From positions 310,001 through 374,000 of the forward strand of contig NZ_FOLG01000001.1 in the NCBI RefSeq assembly GCF_900112335.1: a stretch of DNA of 64,000 bases. The letters run 5' to 3'. This document shows positions 26,444 to 34,986 of the stretch, piece after piece. The DNA is from Tropicimonas isoalkanivorans (GTDB lineage: Bacteria; Pseudomonadota; Alphaproteobacteria; Rhodobacterales; Rhodobacteraceae). The notes beneath the pieces were generated by a model. The model was not told where the DNA came from. It made no database searches and saw nothing but the letters and a program-made list of their open reading frames with translations. Numbering within the stretch: the first letter of the stretch is position 1; every line of letters begins with the position of its first letter. The translations under genes were made by a program, and so were the position numbers.

Positions 26444-27094
26444 TTAGCCTGCCCATCCCCGCCTTGCGAAAAAGTGCGAAAGGGTCAGGACGATTGCACA
26501 CGCGAGTAGCCCCAGCCAACGTTCGTAGGCGCCATCGATCGAGGTGGGCAGGAAAAAGAACACGGGCGCGCAGACGCCCCAGACCAGACCGAGCGCGATG
26601 AGCATCCGCCGTGTGCCCGTGTGTTCGCGGCCGATATCTGCGGCGAAGCACAGCGGCGCCGCGAGGAACAGAGCGCCGAGCCCGTAGACGAAATACACGT
26701 GAAGGACGATGCCTTCGCTGTCACCATCGCCGTATTCGTTGCGCGCGCCGATGACCACAACGAGCGCCGCCAGGATTGCCAGTGCGAGCGTTCCCCCGGT
26801 CCACCACACCCTCCCGAGATGGGCGTGGGAGGCCGCGAGGGAAAGCGCGAAGAGCCCTGCCGCGAATCCGTAGAGCGCTAGGTCCATAATGATTTCGTTG
26901 TCACCGGCAGCAAGGTCGCTGATCGTGTCGGACACCCAGTCGTGGTCGGGCACCAGAAACGCGGCGACGAACGTTCCCGCGGTGAGGGCGATACACCCCA
27001 AAAGGCCCAAAGCTCCAAGGAATACGAGGAAATACGGCCGTTCCAGGTTATCCCCGTCGGCTGGCGGGTCGTGCGGCACCGGATTTTCCCCCAT
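26444..27094 (-). CDS. DUF998-type membrane protein
   Basis: A 216-residue protein with six likely membrane segments, starting at an ATG at 27094 with no good ribosome site. The pattern after the first helix, VPDHDWVSDTISDLAAGD, matches the DUF998 family signature of a short polar loop with Ser-Asp pairs (the family has members with a similar SxxxSDL motif). Function is unknown. It is divergent from prfC, with 105 bases between the two starts. Confidence 0.65.
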   Translation of the reverse strand: MGENPVPHDPPADGDNLERPYFLVFLGALGLLGCIALTAGTFVAAFLVPDHDWVSDTISDLAAGDNEIIMDLALYGFAAGLFALSLAASHAHLGRVWWTGGTLALAILAALVVVIGARNEYGDGDSEGIVLHVYFVYGLGALFLAAPLCFAADIGREHTGTRRMLIALGLVWGVCAPVFFFLPTSIDGAYERWLGLLACAIVLTLSHFFARRGWAG

Positions 27095-27199
27095 CTTATT
27101 GTTGACTGGGGAACACCTGCCGGCGCGGAAGGTTCCGTTCGCCCGCTCCCGATTGTGGAACCGATTGCCCCCCGCACGCCCCTCGCCTATATCGCGCCC

Positions 27200-28807
27200 A
27201 TGCTGGACCTCGCCCACAACCGCCCCGACCTGCCGCCCGAGATCGCCCGCCGCCGGACGTTCGCGATCATCTCGCACCCCGACGCGGGCAAGACGACGTT
27301 AACGGAGAAATTCCTGCTTTATGGCGGGGCGATCCAAATGGCTGGGCAGGTACGCGCCAAGGGCGAGGCGCGGCGGACCCGGTCGGACTTCATGCAGATG
27401 GAAAAAGACCGGGGGATCTCCGTCTCTGCCTCTGCGATGTCCTTCGACTACAACAACTTCCGGTTCAACCTTGTGGACACGCCGGGGCACAGCGACTTCT
27501 CGGAGGATACCTATCGCACGCTGACGGCGGTCGATGCGGCGATCATGGTGATCGACGGGGCGAAAGGTGTGGAAAGCCAGACGCAGAAGCTCTTCGAGGT
27601 GTGCCGGCTCCGCGACCTGCCGATCCTGACCTTCTGCAACAAGATGGACCGGGAGAGCCGCGACACGTTCGAGATCATCGACGAGATCCAGGAGATGCTT
27701 GCGATCGACGTGACTCCGGCGTCCTGGCCGATCGGCAAGGGGCATGACTTCGTCGGCTGCTATGACATCCTGCGGGACAGGCTGGAACTGATGGACCGGG
27801 CGGATCGCAACAAGGTGGCCGAGAGCATCCGGATCGAGGGACTGGACGATCCGAAGCTGGCCGAGCACGTGCCGGCGCACCTGCTGGAGACCTTCCTGGA
27901 AGAGCTGGAAATGGCGCGGGAGCTGTTGCCGCCGCTGGACCCGCAGTCGGTCCTGGAGGGGCATATGACGCCGATCTGGTTCGGCTCGGCGATCAACTCC
28001 TTCGGGGTGAAGGAGTTGATGGACGGAATCGGCCGCTATGGGCCGGAACCGCAGCCGCAACGGGCAGAGCCGCGTCAGATTTCGCCCGAAGAAACAAAAG
28101 TTTCTGGCTTTGTCTTCAAAGTTCAGGCGAACATGGACCCCAAGCACCGGGACCGTGTGGCCTTCCTGCGGATGGCGTCGGGGCACTTCAAGCGGGGCAT
28201 GAAGCTCACGCATGTGAGGACGAAAAAACCGATGGCGGTCAGCAACCCAGTGCTGTTCCTGGCCTCCGACCGGGAATTGGCGGAGGAGGCCTGGGCCGGA
28301 GACATTATCGGCATTCCGAACCACGGGCAGCTTCGCATCGGGGACACGCTGACCGAAGGCGAGGCGCTCAAGGTCACCGGAATTCCGTCCTTCGCGCCGG
28401 AGCTGCTGCAGACCTGCCGGGCGGGCGATCCGCTGAAGGCAAAGCACCTCGACAAAGCTCTGATGCAGTTTGCCGAGGAAGGCGCGGCGAAGGTGTTCAA
28501 ACCCTCGGTCGGGTCGGGCTTCATCATCGGCGTGGTGGGTGCCCTGCAGTTCGAGGTTCTGGCGAGCCGGATCGAGTTGGAATACGGCCTGCCCGTGCGT
28601 TTCGAGCCGACGCAGTTCACCTCCGCCCGCTGGGTCAGCGGACCAAGGGACAAGGTCGACGCCTTCGCGCAGGCCAACAAGGGGCATATGGCGCAGGACA
28701 ACGACGGCGACCTCGTCTACCTCACGCGGCTTCAGTGGGACATCGACAGGGTGGCGCGCGACTATCCGGATGTGCGGCTGAGCGCGACGAAGGAGATGAT
28801 GGTCTAG
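27200..28807 (+). CDS. prfC: Peptide chain release factor 3 (RF3)
   Basis: GTPase of 535 residues that recycles RF1/RF2 from the ribosome after peptide release. GTPase motifs are SHPDAGKTTLTEKFLL (G1), DTPGHSDF (G3) and FCNKMDRESRD (G4). The RF3-specific signature KGEARRTRSDFMQMEKDRG distinguishes it from EF-G. The frame extends upstream to 26942, but the ATG at 27200 gives the conserved N-terminus (RRRTFAIISHP). Confidence 0.97.
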   Translation: MLDLAHNRPDLPPEIARRRTFAIISHPDAGKTTLTEKFLLYGGAIQMAGQVRAKGEARRTRSDFMQMEKDRGISVSASAMSFDYNNFRFNLVDTPGHSDFSEDTYRTLTAVDAAIMVIDGAKGVESQTQKLFEVCRLRDLPILTFCNKMDRESRDTFEIIDEIQEMLAIDVTPASWPIGKGHDFVGCYDILRDRLELMDRADRNKVAESIRIEGLDDPKLAEHVPAHLLETFLEELEMARELLPPLDPQSVLEGHMTPIWFGSAINSFGVKELMDGIGRYGPEPQPQRAEPRQISPEETKVSGFVFKVQANMDPKHRDRVAFLRMASGHFKRGMKLTHVRTKKPMAVSNPVLFLASDRELAEEAWAGDIIGIPNHGQLRIGDTLTEGEALKVTGIPSFAPELLQTCRAGDPLKAKHLDKALMQFAEEGAAKVFKPSVGSGFIIGVVGALQFEVLASRIELEYGLPVRFEPTQFTSARWVSGPRDKVDAFAQANKGHMAQDNDGDLVYLTRLQWDIDRVARDYPDVRLSATKEMMV

Positions 28808-28894
28808 GTCCGGATTGTCCGTAAAACCGGGATGCGGACGGCTTTCACGCTGCCCGTGCACCGCTTGTGCGCCGCGCTAGGGAGACCGACCGCT

Positions 28895-29509
28895 ATGCCC
28901 CTCCAGAACCGCGTCCTGCCGACTGGAGACATCGTTGCTACATCGGAACGCGGGCTCTTCATGGGAAACCGCGGCATTCTCCATAATGACGACGGGCGAT
29001 TGGGCAGCCGCCGGTGGGCGCACCAGACCTGGATCTGCTGCGCACTGGAATTCAAGGAGCGCAAGCGGCAAGTGATGGCGCCGGGGCGGTACACGGAGCT
29101 CTTTTTTCTCGACGAGGCGGTGGCGCTGGCCGCCGGGCACCGGCCTTGTGCCGAATGCCGACGGAAAGCATACGAGCGGTTTCGCGGGGCTTGGGTGACA
29201 GCGGTCGGCTCGGGGGACCGGGCAGCGCAGATCGACCGGCGGCTGCACGTGGACAGGGTCCGGCGGGACTGGCGGCAGGTGCGACACGACTTGCGCCTGG
29301 GTGATCTTTCGGACGGCGCCTTCGTGCTGGTGGACGGACGGGCACACCTGCTTTGGCATGGCGCCCTGCGTCCGTTCTCGCGGGCCGGCTACGGTTCCCC
29401 GCTGCCGATTGAGCGGGATGCGGTCCTTACGGTACTCACCCCCCGGGCGACGCTCGCCGTGCTGAAGGCGGGCTACACGCCGCACGTCCATCCGTCTGCG
29501 GCGGTCTGA
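28895..29509 (+). CDS. Conserved protein with CxxC motif, unknown function
   Basis: A 204-residue soluble protein that I do not assign. An upstream in-frame start exists at 28832, but the ATG at 28895 opens what looks like the conserved part (LPTGDIVATSERGLFMGNRG). A possible metal site is AAGHRPCAECRRKAYERF near residue 85, with another cysteine pair WICCALEF near 50. Many Trp/Arg residues (WAHQTWICCALEFKERKRQV) suggest nucleic-acid contact, but this is weak. It is likely a separate unit from prfC. Confidence 0.65.
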   Translation: MPLQNRVLPTGDIVATSERGLFMGNRGILHNDDGRLGSRRWAHQTWICCALEFKERKRQVMAPGRYTELFFLDEAVALAAGHRPCAECRRKAYERFRGAWVTAVGSGDRAAQIDRRLHVDRVRRDWRQVRHDLRLGDLSDGAFVLVDGRAHLLWHGALRPFSRAGYGSPLPIERDAVLTVLTPRATLAVLKAGYTPHVHPSAAV

Positions 29510-29577
29510 CCCTCCCCTTCCCCTCGCCGCCGGAGTAGCGTCTGGATGCCTCGCGCCAATTCCGAGACCGGAGACCG

Positions 29578-30195
29578 ATGACCGAAACGCCGCCGCCCCC
29601 TGCGCCGGACCCTTCACTGCCGCTTGAGCAGATGTTGTGGGACGTTGCGACCATGGTCAACGGTCGGGAGACGGTGCTGTTCGGCGAGATGCTGGATGCG
29701 CTCGGGCGGCGCGGATTCGGGCCGGTACTCACGCTCGCCTCGGCGATGGCCGTGCTGCCGACGGGAATCGTCCCGGGTGTGCCGGCCGTCATGGCGGTCA
29801 TCATGATGATCGCCTCGGTCCAGATGCTACGCGGCCGCAAGGAACTTTGGGTGCCGCCCCGACTCTATCGCTTGCAGATCCCGGGGGTGACGGTGTTGAA
29901 GGCCGTGGCGCGCGCGCGTCCGACCGCTCGGCGCCTGGGGCGGATCAACCGGCCGCACATGCAATGGTTGACCCGTTCGCGCCCGGCGATCTGGTCCATC
30001 GCGCTCGTCGTCATCCTTACAAGCTGCGCGATCATTACGATTGGCGCCATACCGGGGCTGCCGTTCGTCCTCGCGATCCATCTGCTTGCCTTCGGCATCG
30101 GGCTGACGGCCGGAGACGGCCGTTTCGTCGCGGCGGGATTCGCCATTTTCCTGCCGGCCGCTTACGGAGCGCTCCGTCTGACCGGCATGGTGTAG
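29578..30195 (+). CDS. ExoD family exopolysaccharide-synthesis membrane protein
   Basis: A 205-residue inner-membrane protein. The N-terminal cytosolic part LLDALGRRGFG-type motif (MLDALGRRGFGPVLTLASAM) and the hydrophobic repeats LPTGIVPGVPAVMAVIMMIASVQM and TIGAIPGLPFVLAIHLLAFGIG are characteristic of ExoD, which influences succinoglycan production in rhizobia. Four membrane segments are likely. It starts 68 bases after the CxxC gene. Its molecular function is not established. Confidence 0.83.
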   Translation: MTETPPPPAPDPSLPLEQMLWDVATMVNGRETVLFGEMLDALGRRGFGPVLTLASAMAVLPTGIVPGVPAVMAVIMMIASVQMLRGRKELWVPPRLYRLQIPGVTVLKAVARARPTARRLGRINRPHMQWLTRSRPAIWSIALVVILTSCAIITIGAIPGLPFVLAIHLLAFGIGLTAGDGRFVAAGFAIFLPAAYGALRLTGMV

Positions 30196-30264
30196 ATCCG
30201 GCAGTTTCGAGGCGCTTTTTCCCCCGCAGAAGGGACCCATACAGAAAAAACGCAATCGAAAGGT

Positions 30265-30286
30265 CGGTTTTTGCGGTGAAAACCGC
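30265..30286 (+). promoter_or_regulatory. Leader RNA hairpins before the DEAD-box gene
   Basis: Two mutually exclusive hairpins overlap: CGGTTTT (30265-30271) can pair with AAAACCG (30279-30285), or GCGGT (30273-30277) with ACCGC (30282-30286) around a GAAA tetraloop. They lie about 140 bases before the helicase start, in a leader that is otherwise noncoding. A control role is inference. Confidence 0.35.
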
Positions 30287-30421
30287 CTGCAAGTTGACCG
30301 GAGGGGCAAGCTGGGGTAAAGGGCGGGCGTCCGCGATCCGCGCGGGCAGGAGCGCCGGGGCGTGAGATCCATACGTCCCAAAATTTTGCAGCCCCTCAGG
30401 GGCCGCCAGAACTGGACGTAC

Positions 30422-31825
30422 ATGACCAAATTTTCCGACCTGAGCCTGGACCCCAAGGTCTTGAAAGCCATTGAAGAAACCGGCTACGAAACGCCGACCC
30501 CCATCCAGGCCGGAGCCATTCCGCCTGCGCTGGAAGGCAAGGACGTGCTGGGAATCGCTCAGACGGGCACAGGCAAGACCGCCTCCTTCACCCTGCCGAT
30601 GATTACCCTGCTGGGTCGCGGCCGCGCGCGGGCACGCATGCCCCGCAGCCTCGTGCTGGCCCCCACCCGCGAACTCGCGGCGCAGGTGGCCGAGAACTTT
30701 GATGTCTACGCAAAGCACACGCGCCTCACCAAGGCCTTGCTGATCGGTGGCGTCTCGTTCGGCGAGCAGGACAAGCTGATCGACAAGGGCGTCGATGTGC
30801 TCATCGCAACCCCAGGCCGGCTGCTCGACCATTTCGAGCGCGGCAAGTTGCTGCTGACGGGCGTCCAGGTGATGGTCGTGGACGAGGCGGACCGGATGCT
30901 CGACATGGGCTTCATTCCCGACATCGAGCGAATCTTCCAGCTCACACCCTTCACCCGCCAGACGCTGTTCTTCTCCGCCACCATGCCGCCGGAAATCGAA
31001 CGGCTTACGAATACCTTCCTGCATGCGCCGGTGAAGATCGAGGTTGCCCGCCAGGCGACCGCATCCGAGACGATCAACCAGGGGCTGGTGCAGTTCAAGC
31101 CCTCCCGTCGGGACCGCGCGGCAAGCGAAAAGCGGGCGATCCTGCGCGCCCTGATCGAGCGCGAAGGCGACAAGTTCCGCAATGCCATCATCTTCTGCAA
31201 CCGCAAGGTTGATGTCGATATCGTCGCCAAGTCGTTGAAGAAATACGGTCTGAACGCCGAACCGATCCACGGAGACCTCGACCAGTCGCACCGCACGCGT
31301 ACGCTGGACGGTTTCCGTGACGGCTCCATCACGCTGCTGGTCGCCTCGGACGTCGCGGCGCGCGGGCTCGATATCCCCAATGTGAGCCATGTGTTCAACT
31401 TCGACGTGCCGAACCACCCGGAAGACTACGTTCACCGGATCGGCCGCACGGGGCGTGCCGGGCGAGAGGGCACGACATTGATGATCGCCACTCCCTCGGA
31501 TGACAAGGCGCTGGCCGCCATCGAAGATATGGTGAAGCAGTCGATCCCGCGCCTGGAAGCGCCTGACCTGCCGAAATCCGAACGTCGGTCCCGCAAATCC
31601 GACCGGACCGAAACGGACGACAGGAAGGAAACGGCCGCCGCACGGAAAGAGCCTGAGCAGGTGTCGCCCGCCGAACCGGCACCAGCCGAGACAACGCCCT
31701 CGGAGGCCCCCGCCCCCAATTCGTCCCGCCGTTCCGGACGCTCTCGCAGTGGCAAGGGCCGGGATGACAACGTGGTGGGTATGGGCGATCACGTGCCGGA
31801 CTTCCTGCTGCGCTCCTTCGCCTGA
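30422..31825 (+). CDS. DEAD-box ATP-dependent RNA helicase (RhlE/CsdA-like)
   Basis: A 467-residue RNA helicase for RNA folding, decay or ribosome assembly. All motifs are present: Q motif YETPTPIQ, motif I AQTGTGKT, Ia PTRELA, motif II VDEADRML, motif III SAT, and motif VI HRIGRTGRAGREG. After residue 380 comes a charged, low-complexity tail rich in Arg/Ser/Lys/Glu. The ATG at 30422 starts the helicase core (MTKFSDLSLDPKVLKAIEE); an upstream GTG at 30362 is less family-like. Its long leader contains hairpins. The exact subfamily cannot be fixed from this sequence alone. Confidence 0.93.
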   Translation: MTKFSDLSLDPKVLKAIEETGYETPTPIQAGAIPPALEGKDVLGIAQTGTGKTASFTLPMITLLGRGRARARMPRSLVLAPTRELAAQVAENFDVYAKHTRLTKALLIGGVSFGEQDKLIDKGVDVLIATPGRLLDHFERGKLLLTGVQVMVVDEADRMLDMGFIPDIERIFQLTPFTRQTLFFSATMPPEIERLTNTFLHAPVKIEVARQATASETINQGLVQFKPSRRDRAASEKRAILRALIEREGDKFRNAIIFCNRKVDVDIVAKSLKKYGLNAEPIHGDLDQSHRTRTLDGFRDGSITLLVASDVAARGLDIPNVSHVFNFDVPNHPEDYVHRIGRTGRAGREGTTLMIATPSDDKALAAIEDMVKQSIPRLEAPDLPKSERRSRKSDRTETDDRKETAAARKEPEQVSPAEPAPAETTPSEAPAPNSSRRSGRSRSGKGRDDNVVGMGDHVPDFLLRSFA

Positions 31826-32072
31826 GCCGTCTCACGGTTTGGACTGGCTTCCGGAACGCCGGCGGTTGGGCGAAATCTGACCAGGTTTTTCAAGTTTGCG
31901 TTCGGCCCTGCGACACGCGCCTTCTGCATGAAAGCGCGTTTCAGATGCTTGACGCGGGGGCCCACGAGACTGCATTGACACGCCCCCTGACCGGGTCTAG
32001 GCCAGTTCCGCCATTCGCGGCTGGGAGCCTGTCACCGCGCCCTCCGGCCGCTGTCACGCCAGAGGCCCCCCC

Positions 32073-33137
32073 ATGACACAGCACGACTCGCCCGCCGAAC
32101 CCCGCCTGACCTCGCTCTCCCACGGCGGCGGCTGCGGCTGCAAGATTGCGCCGGCCGTGCTGTCGGAGATTCTGCGTGAAACAACGGTCATGGCCTTGCC
32201 CGAGGCCGTGCTGGTGGGGAACGAAACTGCCGATGACGCCGCCGTCTACCGGCTGAACGACGAGCAGGCCCTTGTGGCGACCACCGACTTCTTCATGCCG
32301 ATCGTGGACGATCCGTTCGACTTCGGCAGGATCGCCGCGACAAACGCCATAAGCGACGTCTACGCGATGGGCGCGCGGCCAATCATGGCGCTGGCGCTGG
32401 TGGGCATGCCGATCAACGTGCTTGGCAAACAAACCATCGGGCGCATTCTGGAGGGCGGCGCCACGGCGGCCCGCGCGGCCGGTATCCCGGTGGTCGGGGG
32501 GCACTCGATCGACTCGGTGGAGGCAATCTATGGCCTCGTAGCACTTGGTCTTGTGCACCCCAACCTGGTGAAAAAGAACGCGGGCGCGCAGCCCGGAGAC
32601 AGTCTCGTCCTCGGCAAACCGCTCGGGGCCGGCGTGATGTCCGCCGCGCTCAAGGCCGAGGCGCTGGACGCGGCAGGGTACGCGCGGATGATCGACACAA
32701 CGACCCGGCTCAACACCCCCGGACCGGAGCTTGCAGAACTGTCCGGCGTGCATGCCCTGACCGACGTCACAGGCTTCGGTCTCGGTGGGCATGTGCTGGA
32801 GATGCTCCGTGCCGGCGGCTGTTCGGCCCGCATCGACTGGGCCTCCGTGCCGGTCATGGAGGGGGTGCGGGAGTTGGCCGAGCGCGGCTTCGTGACCGGC
32901 GCGTCGGGGCGGAACTGGGCGAGCTATGGCGCCGAGGTCGCACTCGATGTCGGCCTTTCAGATCTCGACCAGGCCCTCCTGACGGACCCGCAAACCAGCG
33001 GGGGGCTGATGGTCGCCTGTGGGCCGGAAGCGGAAGGCGAAGTTCTGGACATCTTCCGGCGGCATGGATTTGCCCAGGCGGCGGTGGTGGGAGCTGTTGC
33101 CGCAGGCGGCGATGCTCCGATGCTCTCGGTCGGCTGA
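32073..33137 (+). CDS. selD: Selenide, water dikinase SelD (selenophosphate synthase)
   Basis: Makes selenophosphate from selenide and ATP for selenocysteine or selenouridine synthesis. The 354-residue length fits. The N-terminal active-site motif is LSHGGGCGCKIAP; the catalytic residue is cysteine, not selenocysteine. Further family motifs are ATTDFFMPIVDDPFDFGRIA, NAISDVYAMGARP, GGHSIDSVEAIYG and DVTGFGLGGHVLEM. No selA, selB, tRNA-Sec or selU/ybbB gene lies in the window, so which selenium pathway it serves is not shown. It is followed by a dense hairpin array shared with the convergent rnj gene. Confidence 0.96.
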   Translation: MTQHDSPAEPRLTSLSHGGGCGCKIAPAVLSEILRETTVMALPEAVLVGNETADDAAVYRLNDEQALVATTDFFMPIVDDPFDFGRIAATNAISDVYAMGARPIMALALVGMPINVLGKQTIGRILEGGATAARAAGIPVVGGHSIDSVEAIYGLVALGLVHPNLVKKNAGAQPGDSLVLGKPLGAGVMSAALKAEALDAAGYARMIDTTTRLNTPGPELAELSGVHALTDVTGFGLGGHVLEMLRAGGCSARIDWASVPVMEGVRELAERGFVTGASGRNWASYGAEVALDVGLSDLDQALLTDPQTSGGLMVACGPEAEGEVLDIFRRHGFAQAAVVGAVAAGGDAPMLSVG

Positions 33138-33149
33138 CGCACTTCGGTC

Positions 33150-33261
33150 GCACGCCGAAGGCGTGCCTGGCCCAACGGGAGGAGGCGCATCTTCGATGCG
33201 GAGACGACGGGCGGGAGCGCCCGGGCTTTGCCCGGGCGAAAGCGCCGCCGGAGGCGGCGCT
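33150..33261. repeat. Array of four hairpins between selD and rnj
   Basis: Four perfect GC-rich hairpins with 3-base loops follow in 112 bases: GCACGCC/GGCGTGC (33150-33166), CGCATC/GATGCG (33186-33200), CGCCCGGGC/GCCCGGGCG (33218-33238) and AGCGCCGCC/GGCGGCGCT (33241-33261). A gene-end repeat copy begins at once. The region lies between convergent genes and probably ends both transcripts. Confidence 0.7.
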
Positions 33262-33295
33262 GCCTCCGGCGGGGGGTATTTTCCCCAACAAGAAG
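33262..33295 (+). repeat. Gene-end repeat, copy C
   Basis: GCCTCCGGCGGGGGGTATTT followed by TCCCCAACAAGAAG, in selD orientation. It shares CCTCCGGCGGGG with the copy at 14368 and AACAAGAAG with those at 25813 and 49171. Confidence 0.7.
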
Positions 33296-33315
33296 GGTCG
33301 GTCGCTCGCCGGGAC

Positions 33316-34986
33316 TTAAGCGAGGCGCGACACCACGATCGTCACTTCCGGCTTTTTTCCGATCTCTTCGACCGCCACCTGACGGACCACCCGCCGCAGG
33401 GCCGCGTCGAGCTTGTCGTCGTCCTGCAGGACCTTCTCGTCGGTGCGGGCGAGGTACTGCGCGGTTTCCGCCTCAATCAATTCCACCAGCGAGGAGCGAG
33501 AGGCGCCGGTCTCCGCAAGACCCATGATTTCGGCCCAGGGCTCACCCAAGGGTTCATCCTCCTCATCGAAAATGACGTTGAGCATCACGTGGCCGTTCAG
33601 TGCCATGCGAATACGACCACGCACCACGCCGTCGAGGGCACCGACCTTTTGGGTGCCATCGAGGTAGACGCGGCCGGTTTCCACGTGCCCCGCCACCGCC
33701 GGACGATCGCCGGTCAGGTCGATGATCGTGCCGTTCGATGCCACGGCGGCGGGAATTCCTGCCGCCTCAGCCGCCTCGGCATGCCTGCGAAGCATCCGGT
33801 GCTCCCCGTGCATCGGGATGACCATCTTCGGCTTCATCAGTTGATGCACCGCCTCGAGATCCGGGCGGTTGGCGTGGCCGGACACGTGGTAGAGGCTGGA
33901 GCTGTCGTCAACCACGTTCACCCCCATTTCGGAGAACGCGTTCACGATCCGCAGGACGGACCGCTCGTTGCCAGGGATGGTTTTCGACGAAAAGAGGAAC
34001 GTGTCGTCCGCCTTCAGTTCCAGCCCCAGATACTTGCCGCGGGAGAGTTGGGCGGTGGCGGCCCGGCGTTCGCCTTGGGAACCGGTGACGATCAGCATCA
34101 GGTGTTCCCGGGGCACGTCCTCCGCTTCCTCGTGAGAAATCACCGGTGGAAAATCCGTCAGCACGCCCGTTTCAACGGCCGCCTGCACCATGCGTAGCAT
34201 GGCACGCCCCATGAGGCAGACCGAGCGGCCGGCGTCGCGGCCCGCCTCTGCCAGCGTCTTCACCCGCGCCACATTGGAGGCGAACGTCGTGGCGACGAAC
34301 ATGCCGGAGGATGTTGCCACGAGTTCGCGGATGTTCGATCCGAGCGTAGCTTCCGAACGCCCCGGGGTTTCGGCATGTATGTTGGTGCTGTCGCAGATCA
34401 GCGCCTGCACGCCGCTCGAGGCGATATCGTGCCACAGCTCGGCATTGAACGGTTCGCCGACGACCGGCGCGCCGTCGAGCTTGAAGTCGCCGGTGTGCAC
34501 GAGGCGCCCGGCAGGGGTGTCGATGACCAGTGCCGAACTTTCGGGGATAGAGTGGGAGACGGGTAGGAATGCGACCGTAAAGGGACCGGCCTCCACTGCC
34601 TCTGGGAAAGGCTCCATAACGTCGATCTGACCGGGATCGATGCCGCGCTCTTCCATCTTTCGCGCCGCAAGGTGCCCGGTGAACCGCCTGCAGTAGACCG
34701 GCGCGCGCAGCTCGTTCCAGAAGTGCGCGAGCCCGCCAATGTGGTCTTCGTGCCCGTGGGTGATGAAGATTGCCTCCAGCCGGTGGGCGTTCTGCACCAG
34801 CCAGCTCATGTCGGGAAAGATCAGGTCGATTCCCGGCGTGCTGTCCATGTCCGGAAAGGTGACGCCCAGATCCACCAGGATCAGCCGTTCCTTGCCCGGA
34901 GCGCCCCATCCGTAGACGTAGGCGTTCATGCCCACCTCGCCCGCCCCGCCCAAAGGCAGGTAAATCAACCGCTCTTGCCCGCTCAT
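33316..34986 (-). CDS. rnj: Ribonuclease J
   Basis: Metallo-beta-lactamase/beta-CASP nuclease of 556 residues acting in 5' end processing and decay of mRNA and rRNA. Metal-binding motif THGHEDHIGG lies near residue 77; other family motifs are VSHSIPESSALVI, HTGDFKLD, CDSTNIHAETPGRSE, VTGSQGE and MHGEHRMLRRHAE. It begins one base after the coaX stop, so the two are co-translated. coaX-rnj adjacency is common in alphaproteobacteria, and here both lie downstream of nuo and birA. Confidence 0.96.
   Translation of the reverse strand: MSGQERLIYLPLGGAGEVGMNAYVYGWGAPGKERLILVDLGVTFPDMDSTPGIDLIFPDMSWLVQNAHRLEAIFITHGHEDHIGGLAHFWNELRAPVYCRRFTGHLAARKMEERGIDPGQIDVMEPFPEAVEAGPFTVAFLPVSHSIPESSALVIDTPAGRLVHTGDFKLDGAPVVGEPFNAELWHDIASSGVQALICDSTNIHAETPGRSEATLGSNIRELVATSSGMFVATTFASNVARVKTLAEAGRDAGRSVCLMGRAMLRMVQAAVETGVLTDFPPVISHEEAEDVPREHLMLIVTGSQGERRAATAQLSRGKYLGLELKADDTFLFSSKTIPGNERSVLRIVNAFSEMGVNVVDDSSSLYHVSGHANRPDLEAVHQLMKPKMVIPMHGEHRMLRRHAEAAEAAGIPAAVASNGTIIDLTGDRPAVAGHVETGRVYLDGTQKVGALDGVVRGRIRMALNGHVMLNVIFDEEDEPLGEPWAEIMGLAETGASRSSLVELIEAETAQYLARTDEKVLQDDDKLDAALRRVVRQVAVEEIGKKPEVTIVVSRLA

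Noticed and set aside
31826-32072. A tRNA-Sec gene next to selD.
   Set aside because: No cloverleaf with the long variable arm, no T-loop GTTCGA-type sequence and no CCA-ready acceptor stem is visible. I found no tRNA anywhere in the window by eye.
32073-32180. SelD as a selenocysteine-containing enzyme read through an in-frame TGA.
   Set aside because: The active-site codon in GGGCGCK is TGC (cysteine) and the frame has no internal TGA.
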